Assembly: GCA_017506865.1 (NCBI GenBank)
Contig: JAFCMP010000153.1
Coordinates: 91,522-155,521, forward strand
Length of the DNA stretch: 64,000 nucleotides
From: Tribonema minus
Lineage: Eukaryota; Sar; Xanthophyceae; Tribonematales; Tribonemataceae
Direction: 5' to 3'
Numbering within the stretch: position 1 is the stretch's first letter; each line of letters begins with the position of its first letter. Positions 10,082 to 20,106 of the stretch are shown piece by piece. The notes under the pieces were generated by a model, which saw nothing but the letters and a program-made list of their open reading frames with translations, searched no databases and was not told where the DNA came from. The position numbers and the translations under genes are program-made.

Positions 10082-11200
10082 GATGTGTCTGACACCTTCC
10101 TATCAGGGCTTTGTGTGGTACTGCATGCACACTCGTTGCATATTTGCCGCCTTCCTTGATTCTGTAGATAGCGATAGAAGTAGAAGTGCCCCCCAATTCG
10201 AAATGTGCGATTGGACTTCAAAGTCGTTCAGGACTTTGCAACTCGCAGGGAACGCCATGGCTCATCTACACGCTTCTTGACTTGCGATACTCATACATTA
10301 GCGCAAAACGCGAACGTCGCGGCAGACAGCACAGCACCCCAAGCAGGGCTCGTGCAAGGAAGCTCGTGCATCATCTAGGAGTGCAGCACGCTATAAAAAA
10401 AAGGGGCTCGATCACAAGTGTCATCTCCGGTTGAAGCGAGCCTTCGTCGTCGGCTCAGACTGCTGTGTGTCCTCGAGAGCCACTGCTCCCCCCCCATGAT
10501 CCTCATGAGCCGCTGGGCGCTAGCACTGGTGCTCGCAGGGCTCTCGTCCCCGGGTGTTGGTCACGTCTGCCCTTGATACTATACTATGTAGTACCGAGGT
10601 AAGAGCTGTCTGAGCTGCTTCAAGCAGCTGCGTAAAAACAGAAAAACGTGCTGCTGCCCCCCACTCGTACTGCACGTCCTGCGCCCGCCCGCGCAGCCGT
10701 ACTCATGCACGTCAGATATATGGGCTTTTTGACATAGCTGCCCTGCCCTACTTCCCTCGCTCGCACAGAGCACCTCGCAATTAAATGCCGATGGCATCCC
10801 CAATTCGGCTCACTACTTGGATCGGAGCTGGCGATAGCTGCTCCCGGCGGCCAGTGTGGCGCGCAAGTGGGGGGAACACCTGCCCCTCACCACAATCTGT
10901 TCGCAGTGGGATTGGTGCGGAGTGGATGCCGACCATTGTGGCACAGGCTGTCAATCTGCTTTCGCCTCTGGCGGCCCCGGTTCGTCCGGCACAGGTGTGT
11001 GAACGATTTGATGGCATGTCTGCGCCATCATCATCACTCATTGGCCATCGTGGTTGTTGCTCGGCTAGCCCAGAAGGAAGGAAAACGGTACAAGATCTTT
11101 TTTTGTAAAAAGAAATTCACTTTGAAAAAAAACTGATATTTGCTTTTTTAAAAGAACAAAGGTACAGAAGTGTGGTGGTGTCTCGGAAGCCCTGGCTGGC

Positions 11201-11698
11201 GTGCGGAGGAGGGACAGGCAGCGGCTTGGCGTGCTTGGAGAGCAAGCGGAGTCGGCTGCACGCCACGGCACCAACCACAAGTTACTCGCAGCGGTAAATG
11301 GCAATATCTTGTCAGGCTTGCAGCCTGCGGTGAGCCGTGACCTCGCTCATCAAGGAGGCGATGCTTTACTTAGTTATATAGCCTTTCTCTCTAGCGTCAG
11401 CGCCTGGCGCCCAGTGACTCCCTCTGCTTATCTCTATGATATCGGGGTTCACGAAGATAGCCACAATCTCCAGTTCAGGGCCCATTATGGTGACCTTGGC
11501 CTGCATGAAAACTTTGAGATGGAGTCTGCGTGGAGCTGGGTGGCCCTAAGACGGGTCTGTCTGTGGGGGGAGAGTCTTGTAGCTTTGTTCAGTATCCCTG
11601 CTAGTATGTGGGGGACAGTCGCTTGCGGGTGCTTTGTTGGGGGTGATGTGGGGGGCGGGGTGCGGCGTGCAAGCTTTGCATGCTACACCCAAGAGTGA
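11201..11698 (+). CDS. Unrecognised ORF ending just before an F2 retroelement tail
   Basis: This is an open frame of 165 codons without a recognised domain. Its stop lies 33 bp before the F2 tail at 11732-11762. By analogy with LINE copy 1, where the stop is about 110 bp before the tail, it could be the 3' end of an F2 element ORF. This is position-based inference only, and the frame may be chance. Confidence 0.2.
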   Translation: MRRRDRQRLGVLGEQAESAARHGTNHKLLAAVNGNILSGLQPAVSRDLAHQGGDALLSYIAFLSSVSAWRPVTPSAYLYDIGVHEDSHNLQFRAHYGDLGLHENFEMESAWSWVALRRVCLWGESLVALFSIPASMWGTVACGCFVGGDVGGGVRRASFACYTQE

Positions 11699-11731
11699 AA
11701 ACAAGGCGACACACCTACAACATGGCATTTC

Positions 11732-11762
11732 CACAGCCACAAGTGGAATATAATAAAAGTAC
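11732..11762 (+). mobile_element. 3' tail of retroelement family F2, copy b
   Basis: These 31 bp are identical to 9073-9103 and end in AATAAAA followed by GTAC (11759-11762). The flanking sequence differs from the first copy. Confidence 0.55.
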
Positions 11763-12135
11763 AGAAGTGTAAGGAGTCTCGTGAGGAGCCTCTCGCAGTG
11801 CACCAAGCTGATTCAGAACTTTAAAAAAGTCCGAAAATATTACAATGGTAGATTGCGAAGTGCGAGATCATCTTGCCCGTCGAACTTCTAGAAGATCGTC
11901 TCATGGACCAGGTGTTGAGCATAATAATTTGATTCATATTATAATGATTTGTTTTTAGAAGTTTAAACCATTCAACTCTTACAACGTCGTACTTGTCGTA
12001 CGTTAGTACTCAGTCTAGTACAGTACCTATTAATAATTACTTCAGTGAAACATGTTAGAGCAGGCTTAGCACTTGGCAAATCAGCTTTTTAGCTCAGTTT
12101 TATAATTATTGACAACTGCTTACTTAGTCTAGTGG

Positions 12136-12432
12136 TAGCTCGGCACTCAGTCTGTCGGCAGCGCTCCACATGGCGTTCTCTGGCCGTGTCATGACACATA
12201 TGGCAGAATCCACTGGCAGGGGGGGGGGGCACATGGAGGAGGACGTAGGGGAGGATCCCGAGATGCCATTTGGCGGCGGCGGCGTTTGAGTGATTGTCGT
12301 TGAAACTTTTCGGAAACACGAAGTCTTTCAGACTGTCACACGACATGTAGATTCCGTACAGCAACCTTCAAGTTAGATGCCATTCATCTGGGCTCTTTTG
12401 CGCCCTGAGCGAGAATTAGTAATAAAAAGTAC
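12136..12432 (+). mobile_element. 5'-truncated LINE, copy 2 (diverged)
   Basis: It matches the last part of copy 1, from GCTCGGCACT through the C-terminal coding end and 3' UTR to AATAAAAA followed by GTAC at 12429-12432. Small insertions relative to copy 1 (for example CAGTCT near 12147 and a longer stretch near 12305) mark it as an older or different subfamily member. No clear target duplication was found. Confidence 0.8.
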
Positions 12433-13265
12433 TAACACATGATGCTGGTTTTCAAAAAGTACTTTGTAGTACTTCGAAGTATGATAGAAGTATCTGCAGA
12501 GGCATAATGATTGTCAGCTGGTTCACACTGTTGGCAATTTTTTTTTTCAGCCTTCAAAAAGTTTACACAAATATGAAATGCTCACTGCCAAGTGCAGCTG
12601 AGGCAACAGATGCAGTGCTGTGTTCAATAAGTTGATATAGCACTCAATCTCGCGTGAAATAACCTGTTTGAGTCTTCATATAGTATTACATTGTTGGCGA
12701 CTGCGTAAAGGTTTTTTTAATCCATTGTAAATAAATTCAAAGTTTTAGTGCTTATGTTATAATTTTCAGTGACTACAGCAACTGCTACTTCGCAAACTTT
12801 CTGGCTTATTGAATTAAACGATGATTTGGATGAAACACGCTTATTCCAACGAAGCCCGAGGTCACCGTGGGTCTGATGGTGCAAATGTCACGGTGTTCAA
12901 CAAGATCATGATGACGCGTGTAGAAGTATAAAGTATGATGCTTTAGGCCACTGGCATGCATCCATCTAATAGTATTGACATATGTCTAGAAAGCTGCGAC
13001 AGTTACATGTAGTAACCATCAATGATTGTGACAGTGACGCTCAGGCTGGGTGTTACTAATTAATACTGTGACATAAATTAGTCTGTTACAGTAGTATAAT
13101 GTGCTTGTAAATAAAATCATGAAATACTTGATGTCATGTACACTATGCTGCAACAGGTGCCAGTGCTCTAGCCCTGGTCCTGTGGTCTTCAAGTTGTACG
13201 AGAGCTACTGTAGCAGCTCAATGACATGTAACTGAAATGTTAGAGTCACTTACTGTCACATCAAC

Positions 13266-14176
13266 TTGTATAAAAAAAATGTCACACGGTGGTGCGAATA
13301 TTTAGTCGAAGCTGAGCTTTACCCTCGTTGCACCGCCTGCTGCTTTGCCACAGGGAGCTACAATGTCTGCAGCAACTACATAGTGAAGTCGGGCGACACT
13401 GTCTTTGCGCATATATTGCCGCGCAAGTTGGGCAGACCCCATCAAGCATCATATCACTGAATCAGCTTGCCAACGGCGGCAATCTGATCTACCCCGGTCA
13501 GATCCTGCTCATACCTCCGTGCGTGCTCACAACACCCATCAGCGGCCGCCGCCGGCAGCTTGATACTAGAGCGTGTGCCGAGTACGTGGCCGGCATTGCG
13601 CTGGCCGGGGCCTCGTTCCTCGAGGGATTGTTCACTGCGAACATCTTGGAGGCTGCATCAGCGGGCCTGACTTTTGATCAGCAGTTTCAGAACAATCAGT
13701 GCTCTCCGCAGGGCGTTACCGATGCCACCATGGCTCCCATCAATGCCGACGACGTTCTGAGCCTCATTGACAAAGAGGCCTTGGGACAGATCACGGCAGC
13801 GGCAGAAGATGCAGTCACTCAAATCATGCCAGGCGGCGGTTACCACCGATGGAAAACCAACCAGGTCAAAATCGGTATGAGTGTCATGAATGACGGCCGA
13901 GCTATGTACATGAACATGCTGTTGGATATGGAGACCAGCCTCCGTCAAAAGCTGAATGCGTGGTTCGATACGCGCCCTGCGTATCCCTATCACAGCAGCA
14001 CGTATGATTTGGAACTTGCCATGTACCCATCTGCATACAGGCCAGCTGTCAAAGCACTCTACTTTGCTCTTGCACAGTTGCTGGCGATTCAGGCGGAGTT
14101 GCTCTCGATAACCAACTGTGGGTCTGTGCGAGAGAGGTACGGGGCAGCCGTCGACAAGTACGGGCCCTGGGGTTAA
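13266..14176 (+). pseudogene. LysM-domain protein with a frameshift inside the LysM
   Basis: The first half of a LysM fold (NYIVKSGDTVFA) is read in one frame up to about 13408. The second half (IISLNQLANGGNLIYPGQIL then LIPPC) continues in another frame from about 13413 to the stop at 14174-14176. The gap is too short for an intron, so a one- or two-base indel splits the domain. LysM modules bind N-acetylglucosamine polymers such as chitin or peptidoglycan. The roughly 200 residues after it (RACAEYVAGIALAGASFLEG ... CGSVRERYGAAVDKYGPWG) are not recognised. No signal peptide exon was identified upstream. It is either a recently broken gene or a sequencing error; 5' exons may be missing. Confidence 0.55.
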
Positions 14177-15196
14177 CAATTGCTGCCCTAATTGCCACGA
14201 CGGAGCCATAGCAGCCCTCGTCCAGCAGGAAACTGGGGCCCAAAAGACCTCTTGTGAACCTTGCTGTGCTCCTACGTTGTGGTACCAGTGCTGGCTGATT
14301 ACGGGTGCACCATGGTGATGACAGACAGATGTTCGTGACACTATATGACCGCGCTCTAAATTGGCTGGCAGATATGGATTACGGCATGTGGTCCGCAGTC
14401 TGTTAGAAAGTCGGCACGTGCGGGCAGCTCGTGCAACACTCCAAAAGCATTGTGACCATGGTAGTTGTCAATGGCATGGCAGCAGGGAGAGCAACTACCA
14501 CTATAGAGTTAACGGCGCGATGAAGCATGCTAGCAACAGTAACAGAATGTTAGACCCCTTCTCATTGAGCTAGCCTCGAGCTGTTGGACCTCATCTTTGT
14601 GATGGCTGATGCTTGTTGCTTTTCGGTCTACAACTACATCAAGATGCCTGTTGTTCCAAGTCGCTGCGTTTTGCTCAACAACCACATCAACAGATGCTAC
14701 ACACCTGTTGCATGCCTGTGGCACTGTGCTTTGTGGTCCGACAATGATTGCACTCCTGTTACTTCTTTGCCGTACTATGCTGAGGCGCAGTGCTGCAACT
14801 TCAAGTTGATTGAGTATGACCCCGTGGGCAACCATTCGCAGGACTTAGTGCTGTGGCATGAGCGTGAAAAATAGCAGCAACAAATTAGAAAGTTTCAGGG
14901 CAAAATGCTAGCAACCATCTTGTAGACACTGCAGGCAATTATGATGCTGTGACTACTAGTAGAACTAGAAGTAGCAGACTACTGTAACACCACATCTGGA
15001 CCATGCGCATGCACATGCTACGGTAATTGTATAACAACTCTTGACAATGTGTCGGCAGTCATATTGTGTACATAATGCAGTACATTGCATGGCAGCTTGC
15101 GAGCATTGGAGGCGAACAAACAATGCAGGGACATCAAATCAGCTGCTGTCATGGCGGGAAGTCCAAGCCTTGAAGCTCCTAGGGCGCAGTCACGGT
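14177..15196. other. Non-coding stretch
   Basis: I see no supported gene or RNA here. Short open frames on both strands have no recognisable features. Confidence 0.4.
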
Positions 15197-15287
15197 GCAG
15201 ACTAGGCTGCTGCGTTGACGCAAACCTTTCGATTGCATAGGCAACCCGGCCTCCCTTGGGCTTTTATAAATACAAATTCACAAGTAC
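15197..15287 (+). mobile_element. SINE-like element, copy 1 (apparently full length, about 87 bp)
   Basis: It starts GCAGACTAGGCTGCTGCG and ends in ATAAATACAAATTCACAA followed by GTAC (15284-15287). It is nearly identical to 50836-50926 apart from its last bases. Both copies begin at the same base, unlike randomly truncated LINE copies, so this looks like a unit-length short element. CTTTCGATTGC weakly resembles a polymerase III B box. No target duplication was found here. Confidence 0.6.
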
Positions 15288-15793
15288 CAAAGCTCTTGGT
15301 GACCGGACGTGCAGCTAAATATGCGTGGGGCGCTGCAATAGAGAATGCGAAGCGCCGGCGGCATCACTGGCAGTTAGCAGTCAAATTTTCATTCCCTGCA
15401 ACAGACTAGCGGGATGGATTGAGGGGGCATGTGCTTTGTCATGTGTGGCCTAAGCAGCGCGGCAAGCGCGCTGTAAACACTTTGCCATACTGGTCAAGCC
15501 AAAAGTCATGTGCGCTGTTGGCAAAGTGCAGTGCTTGTCTGCGGCCGTACTACGGCGTAGGTATTCGAATCAAATATTTCATTGCATGGCTCATCCTAAT
15601 AGTTACTGAGTGATTTAACCATATTCTTGAGGCACACATCTGGCTTGCTCAAGCTGCCAGCGCCGTCTGTCAGTGCACCATCTGCATGGGGTACCGTGGA
15701 GCGGGGGAATGGGCAAAGCATTGGGGGGGAGGGGCAGGGGAGGCGGTGTGTGCACTAAGCTTACGGTTGCGAATCTGTGACCTCATCAGGTTG
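15288..15793. other. Non-coding stretch before the large repeat
   Basis: No gene is seen. The last five bases, GGTTG at 15789-15793, also occur immediately after the second repeat copy (20107-20111) and may be a target duplication around the pair. Confidence 0.4.
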
Positions 15794-16471
15794 TTGTGAG
15801 GCGACCCTAGGGTTAGAGGGGGCTATTTAGTCATATTCTGCCACACTGGCTTTATGCCGTATTCTGCCATTGCAGATGCTTCATGCTCATCACTTCGACA
15901 CCTGTAAAACCATGCTATAAGCCTTAGCGCCTTGCTCTGCTTGTACTTGCCAACCATGGTGGCCTACCTGGGTTATTATGGGAGTTAGGGGGCACACCCT
16001 TTCTCACGGCACACGGGTCATTGCTGGGTCGAGGTAGGAGCGGGTGAGGTAGTCAACAGCGGCTGGTAGTAGCTACACACACGACACACACATACAGGAG
16101 ACTGGCGCACCCCAGTTCCCACATTGGCACCCGAAGCAGGACAGGTGCTAGAGCCTGTTCCAGCTTCCGCCTGTACGAGCAGTGGCGGAGGAGCGTCCGA
16201 GGTTTTCGGCTTATCTTGGAAAGCAGATTCCGCTTTGCCACAGCTCGCTAGATGAGGACCTTGTGCTCGTAAAGCGCAGTTGCCTCGCTCATCGAGCTTC
16301 CATAGTCGGCCTGGAGCTCTCCTGGTTGGCTCAGCTTCTCGTGGAGCTTCGCATTTTCAAAACAAGGGGCGTGCTTCTTCAAGTTCCCTTGCTCACAGCA
16401 GCACGAAGGAGTTCGGCTTCCCTCTGGCGGTCGCTGCTTTTCATTAGGAGTGGAGCCTTGCCGCTCGTCTC

Positions 16472-18340
16472 TTGTTAGCAGCAGCTCGTCCTGCTCTCTA
16501 CGTTACCTACAGCAGCAGCACAACAGCAACAGCACTGCTAACTCAGTGGCAGCATGGACGCCACCACCCTCAAGCTGCGCTCGAGAATGGAGGCGGGGGG
16601 AAGAGTCTACCCTACCACTGTCACCTCCACGGCATGTTTCAACACAAGCGGCACGAGCATGTCGCTAAGCGTGCTCTGATCGAGTCACAACTTTGGGCGT
16701 GGGGAGAGCCGATGCTCGACGTACTGGATCTGGCCGGCTGCAGTGGCGTTTCTGTTACGGAGGTGCTGGGCATGCACGACTTCGAGCTGCACAGCAAGTT
16801 GCGCGAGGCAGCCACAGCTTTCAGGGAGACAAAGTATAGAGCATTACGGCTCGAGGCAGCTCTGGAAGCAGCATATAGCAAAAAGAAGCTGCTTCAGGCG
16901 CGGATTGCAGAGTTGGAGAGCAAGCTTCAGCAGGTTCAGCAGCTGCCGCAGCGGGAGTTGGCGACGGTTTCAACGCAGGTTGAGCTGGCTCCGGTGTGCT
17001 CAGCGTCCACGCAGGTCGAGCTTGCGCCGGTTTGCTCGGTGTCGACGCAGGTACAGCTGCATGAGGCGCTCACCGCAGCACCAGCGGCGGCGCCTTCATC
17101 TACGCGCGCTGGCGACAAGGGCGCGCGCGGCGGCGGCGACATGTCAGCTGCACTCCCAGCGCCAGAAGCAGCGGCGCATCCATCTATGTGCGCTTGCGAC
17201 AGGCGCGCGCACGGCAGCGGCGACATGTCAGCCGCGGTTTCAGCGCCAACAGCAGCGGCGTTTCCATCTGTGCGCGTTTGCGACATGCGCGCACACGGCA
17301 GCAGCGGCAGCTCAGCCGCGCTTTCAACGCCAGCAGCAGCAGCGCTTTCATCTACGTGCGCTGGCGACGGGCGCACGCAGGACAGCACCAGCACTGCAGC
17401 TGCGCTCTCGGCACCAGCAGCGGCGGCAGTTTCAGCAGTGCGCGTGCGCGATGGGGGCGCGCACGACAGCCGTCGCACTTCAGCTGTGCGCACCACGCGC
17501 GCTTGCAGGAAGGACGCGCACGGCAACGGCGGCATGTCAGCAGCTGCGCTTTCGGCGGCAGAAGCAGCGGCACCTTCATCTGCGCGCGCTTGCGGCAGGG
17601 GCGCGCATAGCGGTGACATGCCAGCGCATTCAGCTACAAGCGCTTGCGGCAAGGGCGTGCATGACAGCGGTGACGTGTCAGCTGCGCTTTCAGCGCCAGC
17701 AGCAGCGGCACTTCCATCTGTGCGCGCTTGCAACAGGGGCGCGCACGACAGCAGCGGCGATTCAGCCGCATGTTCAGCGCCAGCAGCGGCGGCGCTTCCA
17801 TTCAGGCGCGCGCGCGATGGAGGCGCGCACACCCGTTTCACTTCGGCTGCGCGCACTGCGCGGTCTACAGCGCTTACCTCAGCACGCAGCGGCAGTAGCG
17901 ACGCATGCTACAAGGGCGGCGGCGCTGGTGCGGCGAGCTCGGCGACTGCGGCGGCAGCGGCGCCTGCGCGACCGCGCGCCGGCATTAGCGCTGCACGGCG
18001 CAGCATGCGCGCCGCAGGCCGCAGCTTTGGGCGGCCGCTCTCGCGGCGGCAGCAGAAGAGGCGGGAGTACTGGGCGGCGCACACGCCCGAGGAGCAGCAG
18101 CGCCTCCGCGACTGGCAGGCGCGGCATAAGGCGCTGCACAGGCGGCGCTCAAGCAAGGAGAGGCGTGGCGATGGTGCGCAGCCGCCGGACGCAGCGGAGA
18201 TGCGCGGCGGTGCTTACGCTAGCACAGCACTGTCTCCCACCAGCAATCAGGCTGTGCTTAGCGCATATTGCGCTGACATTTGTGAGACACAGACGGCAGC
18301 AGCTCTCTTATGCGCCATGTGTCTCACCAGCGCAGCTTGA
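16472..18340 (+). CDS. Coiled-coil protein with 28-residue Ala-rich tandem repeats
   Basis: This 622-codon frame lies inside repeat unit 1. Around residues 105-165 there is a clear coiled coil (LREAATAFRETKYRALRLEA and AYSKKKLLQARIAELESKL). Two or three short STQVELAPVCS repeats come next, then about ten repeats of a 28-residue unit of the type SVRACxRGAHDSGDxSAALS plus APAAAALP, at about residues 210-455. A basic region (RRQQKRREYWAAHTPEEQQ) lies near residues 525-545. Two other forward frames and one antisense frame are also open across the repeats because of composition. This frame is preferred for its coiled coil and basic C-terminus. Function is unknown. Exons upstream within 15794-16471 cannot be excluded. 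Confidence 0.55.
   Translation: MLAAARPALYVTYSSSTTATALLTQWQHGRHHPQAALENGGGGKSLPYHCHLHGMFQHKRHEHVAKRALIESQLWAWGEPMLDVLDLAGCSGVSVTEVLGMHDFELHSKLREAATAFRETKYRALRLEAALEAAYSKKKLLQARIAELESKLQQVQQLPQRELATVSTQVELAPVCSASTQVELAPVCSVSTQVQLHEALTAAPAAAPSSTRAGDKGARGGGDMSAALPAPEAAAHPSMCACDRRAHGSGDMSAAVSAPTAAAFPSVRVCDMRAHGSSGSSAALSTPAAAALSSTCAGDGRTQDSTSTAAALSAPAAAAVSAVRVRDGGAHDSRRTSAVRTTRACRKDAHGNGGMSAAALSAAEAAAPSSARACGRGAHSGDMPAHSATSACGKGVHDSGDVSAALSAPAAAALPSVRACNRGAHDSSGDSAACSAPAAAALPFRRARDGGAHTRFTSAARTARSTALTSARSGSSDACYKGGGAGAASSATAAAAAPARPRAGISAARRSMRAAGRSFGRPLSRRQQKRREYWAAHTPEEQQRLRDWQARHKALHRRRSSKERRGDGAQPPDAAEMRGGAYASTALSPTSNQAVLSAYCADICETQTAAALLCAMCLTSAA
17099..17845 (+). repeat. 84-bp coding tandem repeats
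   Basis: There are about ten degenerate units of 84 bp (28 codons), with two shortened units of 57 bp (19 codons). Unit lengths stay multiples of three, which fits selection on the protein. The Cys-x(3-4)-Arg/Ala-His spacing is partly kept. Confidence 0.75.
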
Positions 18341-18563
18341 GTAGCTTCGCTCATGGGGGCGCTTTCAGCTGTGTCTATTGCACATGGCAGCGCTCAGCCC
18401 ATTGTTGTATTGGGCTGTGCACAGTAGCGTGTTTGCAGGTTCATTGTTGGGCCTGTACGCTTTAGACACCACACTGCTTGGATAGCATCAGCAGTGTAGT
18501 GTCTGGGGGCGAATGTCGTACAGGTACCGAGATGCGTTGCATCGACAACACCTGGGCGCACAA

Positions 18564-18889
18564 ACCCACCCGCCCACCCTATTGCTTTGTTAGCACAATG
18601 TCATGCGCAATTTTTCAGCACGTGTGACACAAGCGCTGGGGGGGGAGACAAATTGCGCAGTGCCATCATGTCGGGGGCGCATCCAACGGAGATGCTGCGC
18701 AGCACCATGATGTTGGGGGCGCATACATATGTACTGTAGCGGTAGCTGCATAGCGCCATCATGTCGGGTGTGCAGCCAGCACGTATTCAAGTTCTTTGCA
18801 GCCACAGTGTAGCTGATAGATGCCAGGGCGCCTGAAACTTGTACATGGCGTACCACTTGTGCGTGGATGCGCCATGCAGGGGGCGTGTG
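18564..18889. other. Spacer between the two long repeat units
   Basis: These 326 bp belong to neither unit. Three imperfect internal repeats of the type CATCATGTCGGGGGCGCAT lie at about 18664-18770. No coding sequence is seen. Confidence 0.5.
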
Positions 18890-20106
18890 TTGTGAGGCGA
18901 TCCTAGGGTTAGAGGGGGCTATTTAGTCATATTCTGCCACACTGGCTTTATGCCGTATTCTGCCATTGCAGATGCTTCATGCTCATCACTTCGACACCTG
19001 TAAAACCATGCTATAAGCCTTAGCGCCTTGCTCTGCTTGTACTTGCCAACCATGGTGGCCTACCTGGGTTATTATGGGAGTTAGGGGGCACACCCTTTCT
19101 CACGGCACACGGGTCATTGCTGGGTCGAGGTAGGAGCGGGTGAGGTAGTCAACAGCGGCTGGTAGTAGCTACACACACGACACACACATACAGGAGACTG
19201 GCGCACCCCAGTTCCCACATTGGCACCCGAAGCAGGACAGGTGCTAGAGCCTGTTCCAGCTTCCGCCTGTACGAGCAGTGGCGGAGGAGCGTCCGAGGTT
19301 TTCGGCTTATCTTGGAAAGCAGATTCCGCTTTGCCACAGCTCGCTAGATGAGGACCTTGTGCTCGTAAAGCGCAGTTGCCTCGCTCATCGAGCTTCCATA
19401 GTCGGCCTGGAGCTCTCCTGGTTGGCTCAGCTTCTCGTGGAGCTTCGCATTTTCAAAACAAGGGGCGTGCTTCTTCAAGTTCCCTTGCTCACAGCAGCAC
19501 GAAGGAGTTCGGCTTCCCTCTGGCGGTCGCTGCTTTTCATTAGGAGTGGAGCCTTGCCGCTCGTCTCTTGTTAGCAGCAGCTCGTCCTGCTCTCTACGTT
19601 ACCTACAGCAGCAGCACAACAGCAACAGCACTGCTAACTCAGTGGCAGCATGGACGCCACCACCCTCAAGCTGCGCTCGAGAATGGAGGCGGGGGGAAGA
19701 GTCTACCCTACCACTGTCACCTCCACGGCATGTTTCAACACAAGCGGCACGAGCATGTCGCTAAGCGTGCTCTGATCGAGTCACAACTTTGGGCGTGGGG
19801 AGAGCCGATGCTCGACGTACTGGATCTGGCCGGCTGCAGTGGCGTTTCTGTTACGGAGGTGCTGGGCATGCACGACTTCGAGCTGCACAGCAAGTTGCGC
19901 GAGGCAGCCACAGCTTTCAGGGAGACAAAGTATAGAGCATTACGGCTCGAGGCAGCTCTGGAAGCAGCATATAGCAAAAAAAAGCTGCTTCAGGCGCGGA
20001 TTGCAGAGTTGGAGAGCAAGCTTCAGCAGGTTCGCCAGCTGCCGCAGCGGGAGTAATGTCGTACAGGTACCGAGACGCGTTGCATCGACAACACCTGGGC
20101 GCACAA
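18890..20106 (+). mobile_element. Long repeat unit 2, internally deleted derivative
   Basis: This unit is nearly identical to unit 1 at both ends but lacks 16959-18511 (1553 bp), which held most of the coding repeats. The junction is at 20054/20055. Such internally deleted copies are typical of non-autonomous DNA transposons, but a duplication followed by deletion is equally consistent. Confidence 0.6.
19568..20056 (+). pseudogene. Truncated copy of the coiled-coil protein
   Basis: The 162 codons match the first 162 of the protein at 16472 with a single visible residue change (Gln to Arg near position 157). They stop at once at the deletion junction (CAGCGGGAGTAA). The coiled coil is kept and all 28-residue repeats are lost. 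It could still make a short coiled-coil peptide, possibly a dominant partner. Confidence 0.6.

Larger units (their letters stand above)
10082..13265. other. Gene-poor region with retroelement debris
   Basis: No convincing gene is seen here. The region contains the F2 tail at 11732-11762, LINE copy 2 at 12136-12432, and an AT-rich stretch from about 11800 to 13260. An unrecognised open frame at 11201-11698 is listed separately. Confidence 0.5.
15794..18563 (+). mobile_element. Long repeat unit 1 (complete), candidate autonomous element
   Basis: These 2.77 kb share both ends with unit 2 at 18890-20106. The left 1165 bp (15794-16958) match 18890-20054 at an exact offset of 3096 bp with few differences. 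The right 52 bp (18512-18563) match 20055-20106. The termini are TTGTG...CACAA, with weak further inverted similarity (8 of the first 11 positions). It encodes the 622-codon protein at 16472-18340. No known transposase motif was recognised, so transposon status is inferred from the full/deleted pair and end symmetry. Confidence 0.55.

Noticed and set aside
16743-18344. Alternative 533-codon forward frame and a 306-codon antisense frame (16936-17856) over the tandem repeats
   Set aside because: They are open only because of the GC-rich 84-bp repeat. Their products are monotonous Arg/Gln- or Ala/Ser-rich, while the chosen frame carries a good coiled coil outside the repeats.
15794-18563. Perfect terminal inverted repeats of the long repeat unit
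   Set aside because: Only the outermost five bases match perfectly; further similarity is 8 of 11, too weak to assign a transposon superfamily.
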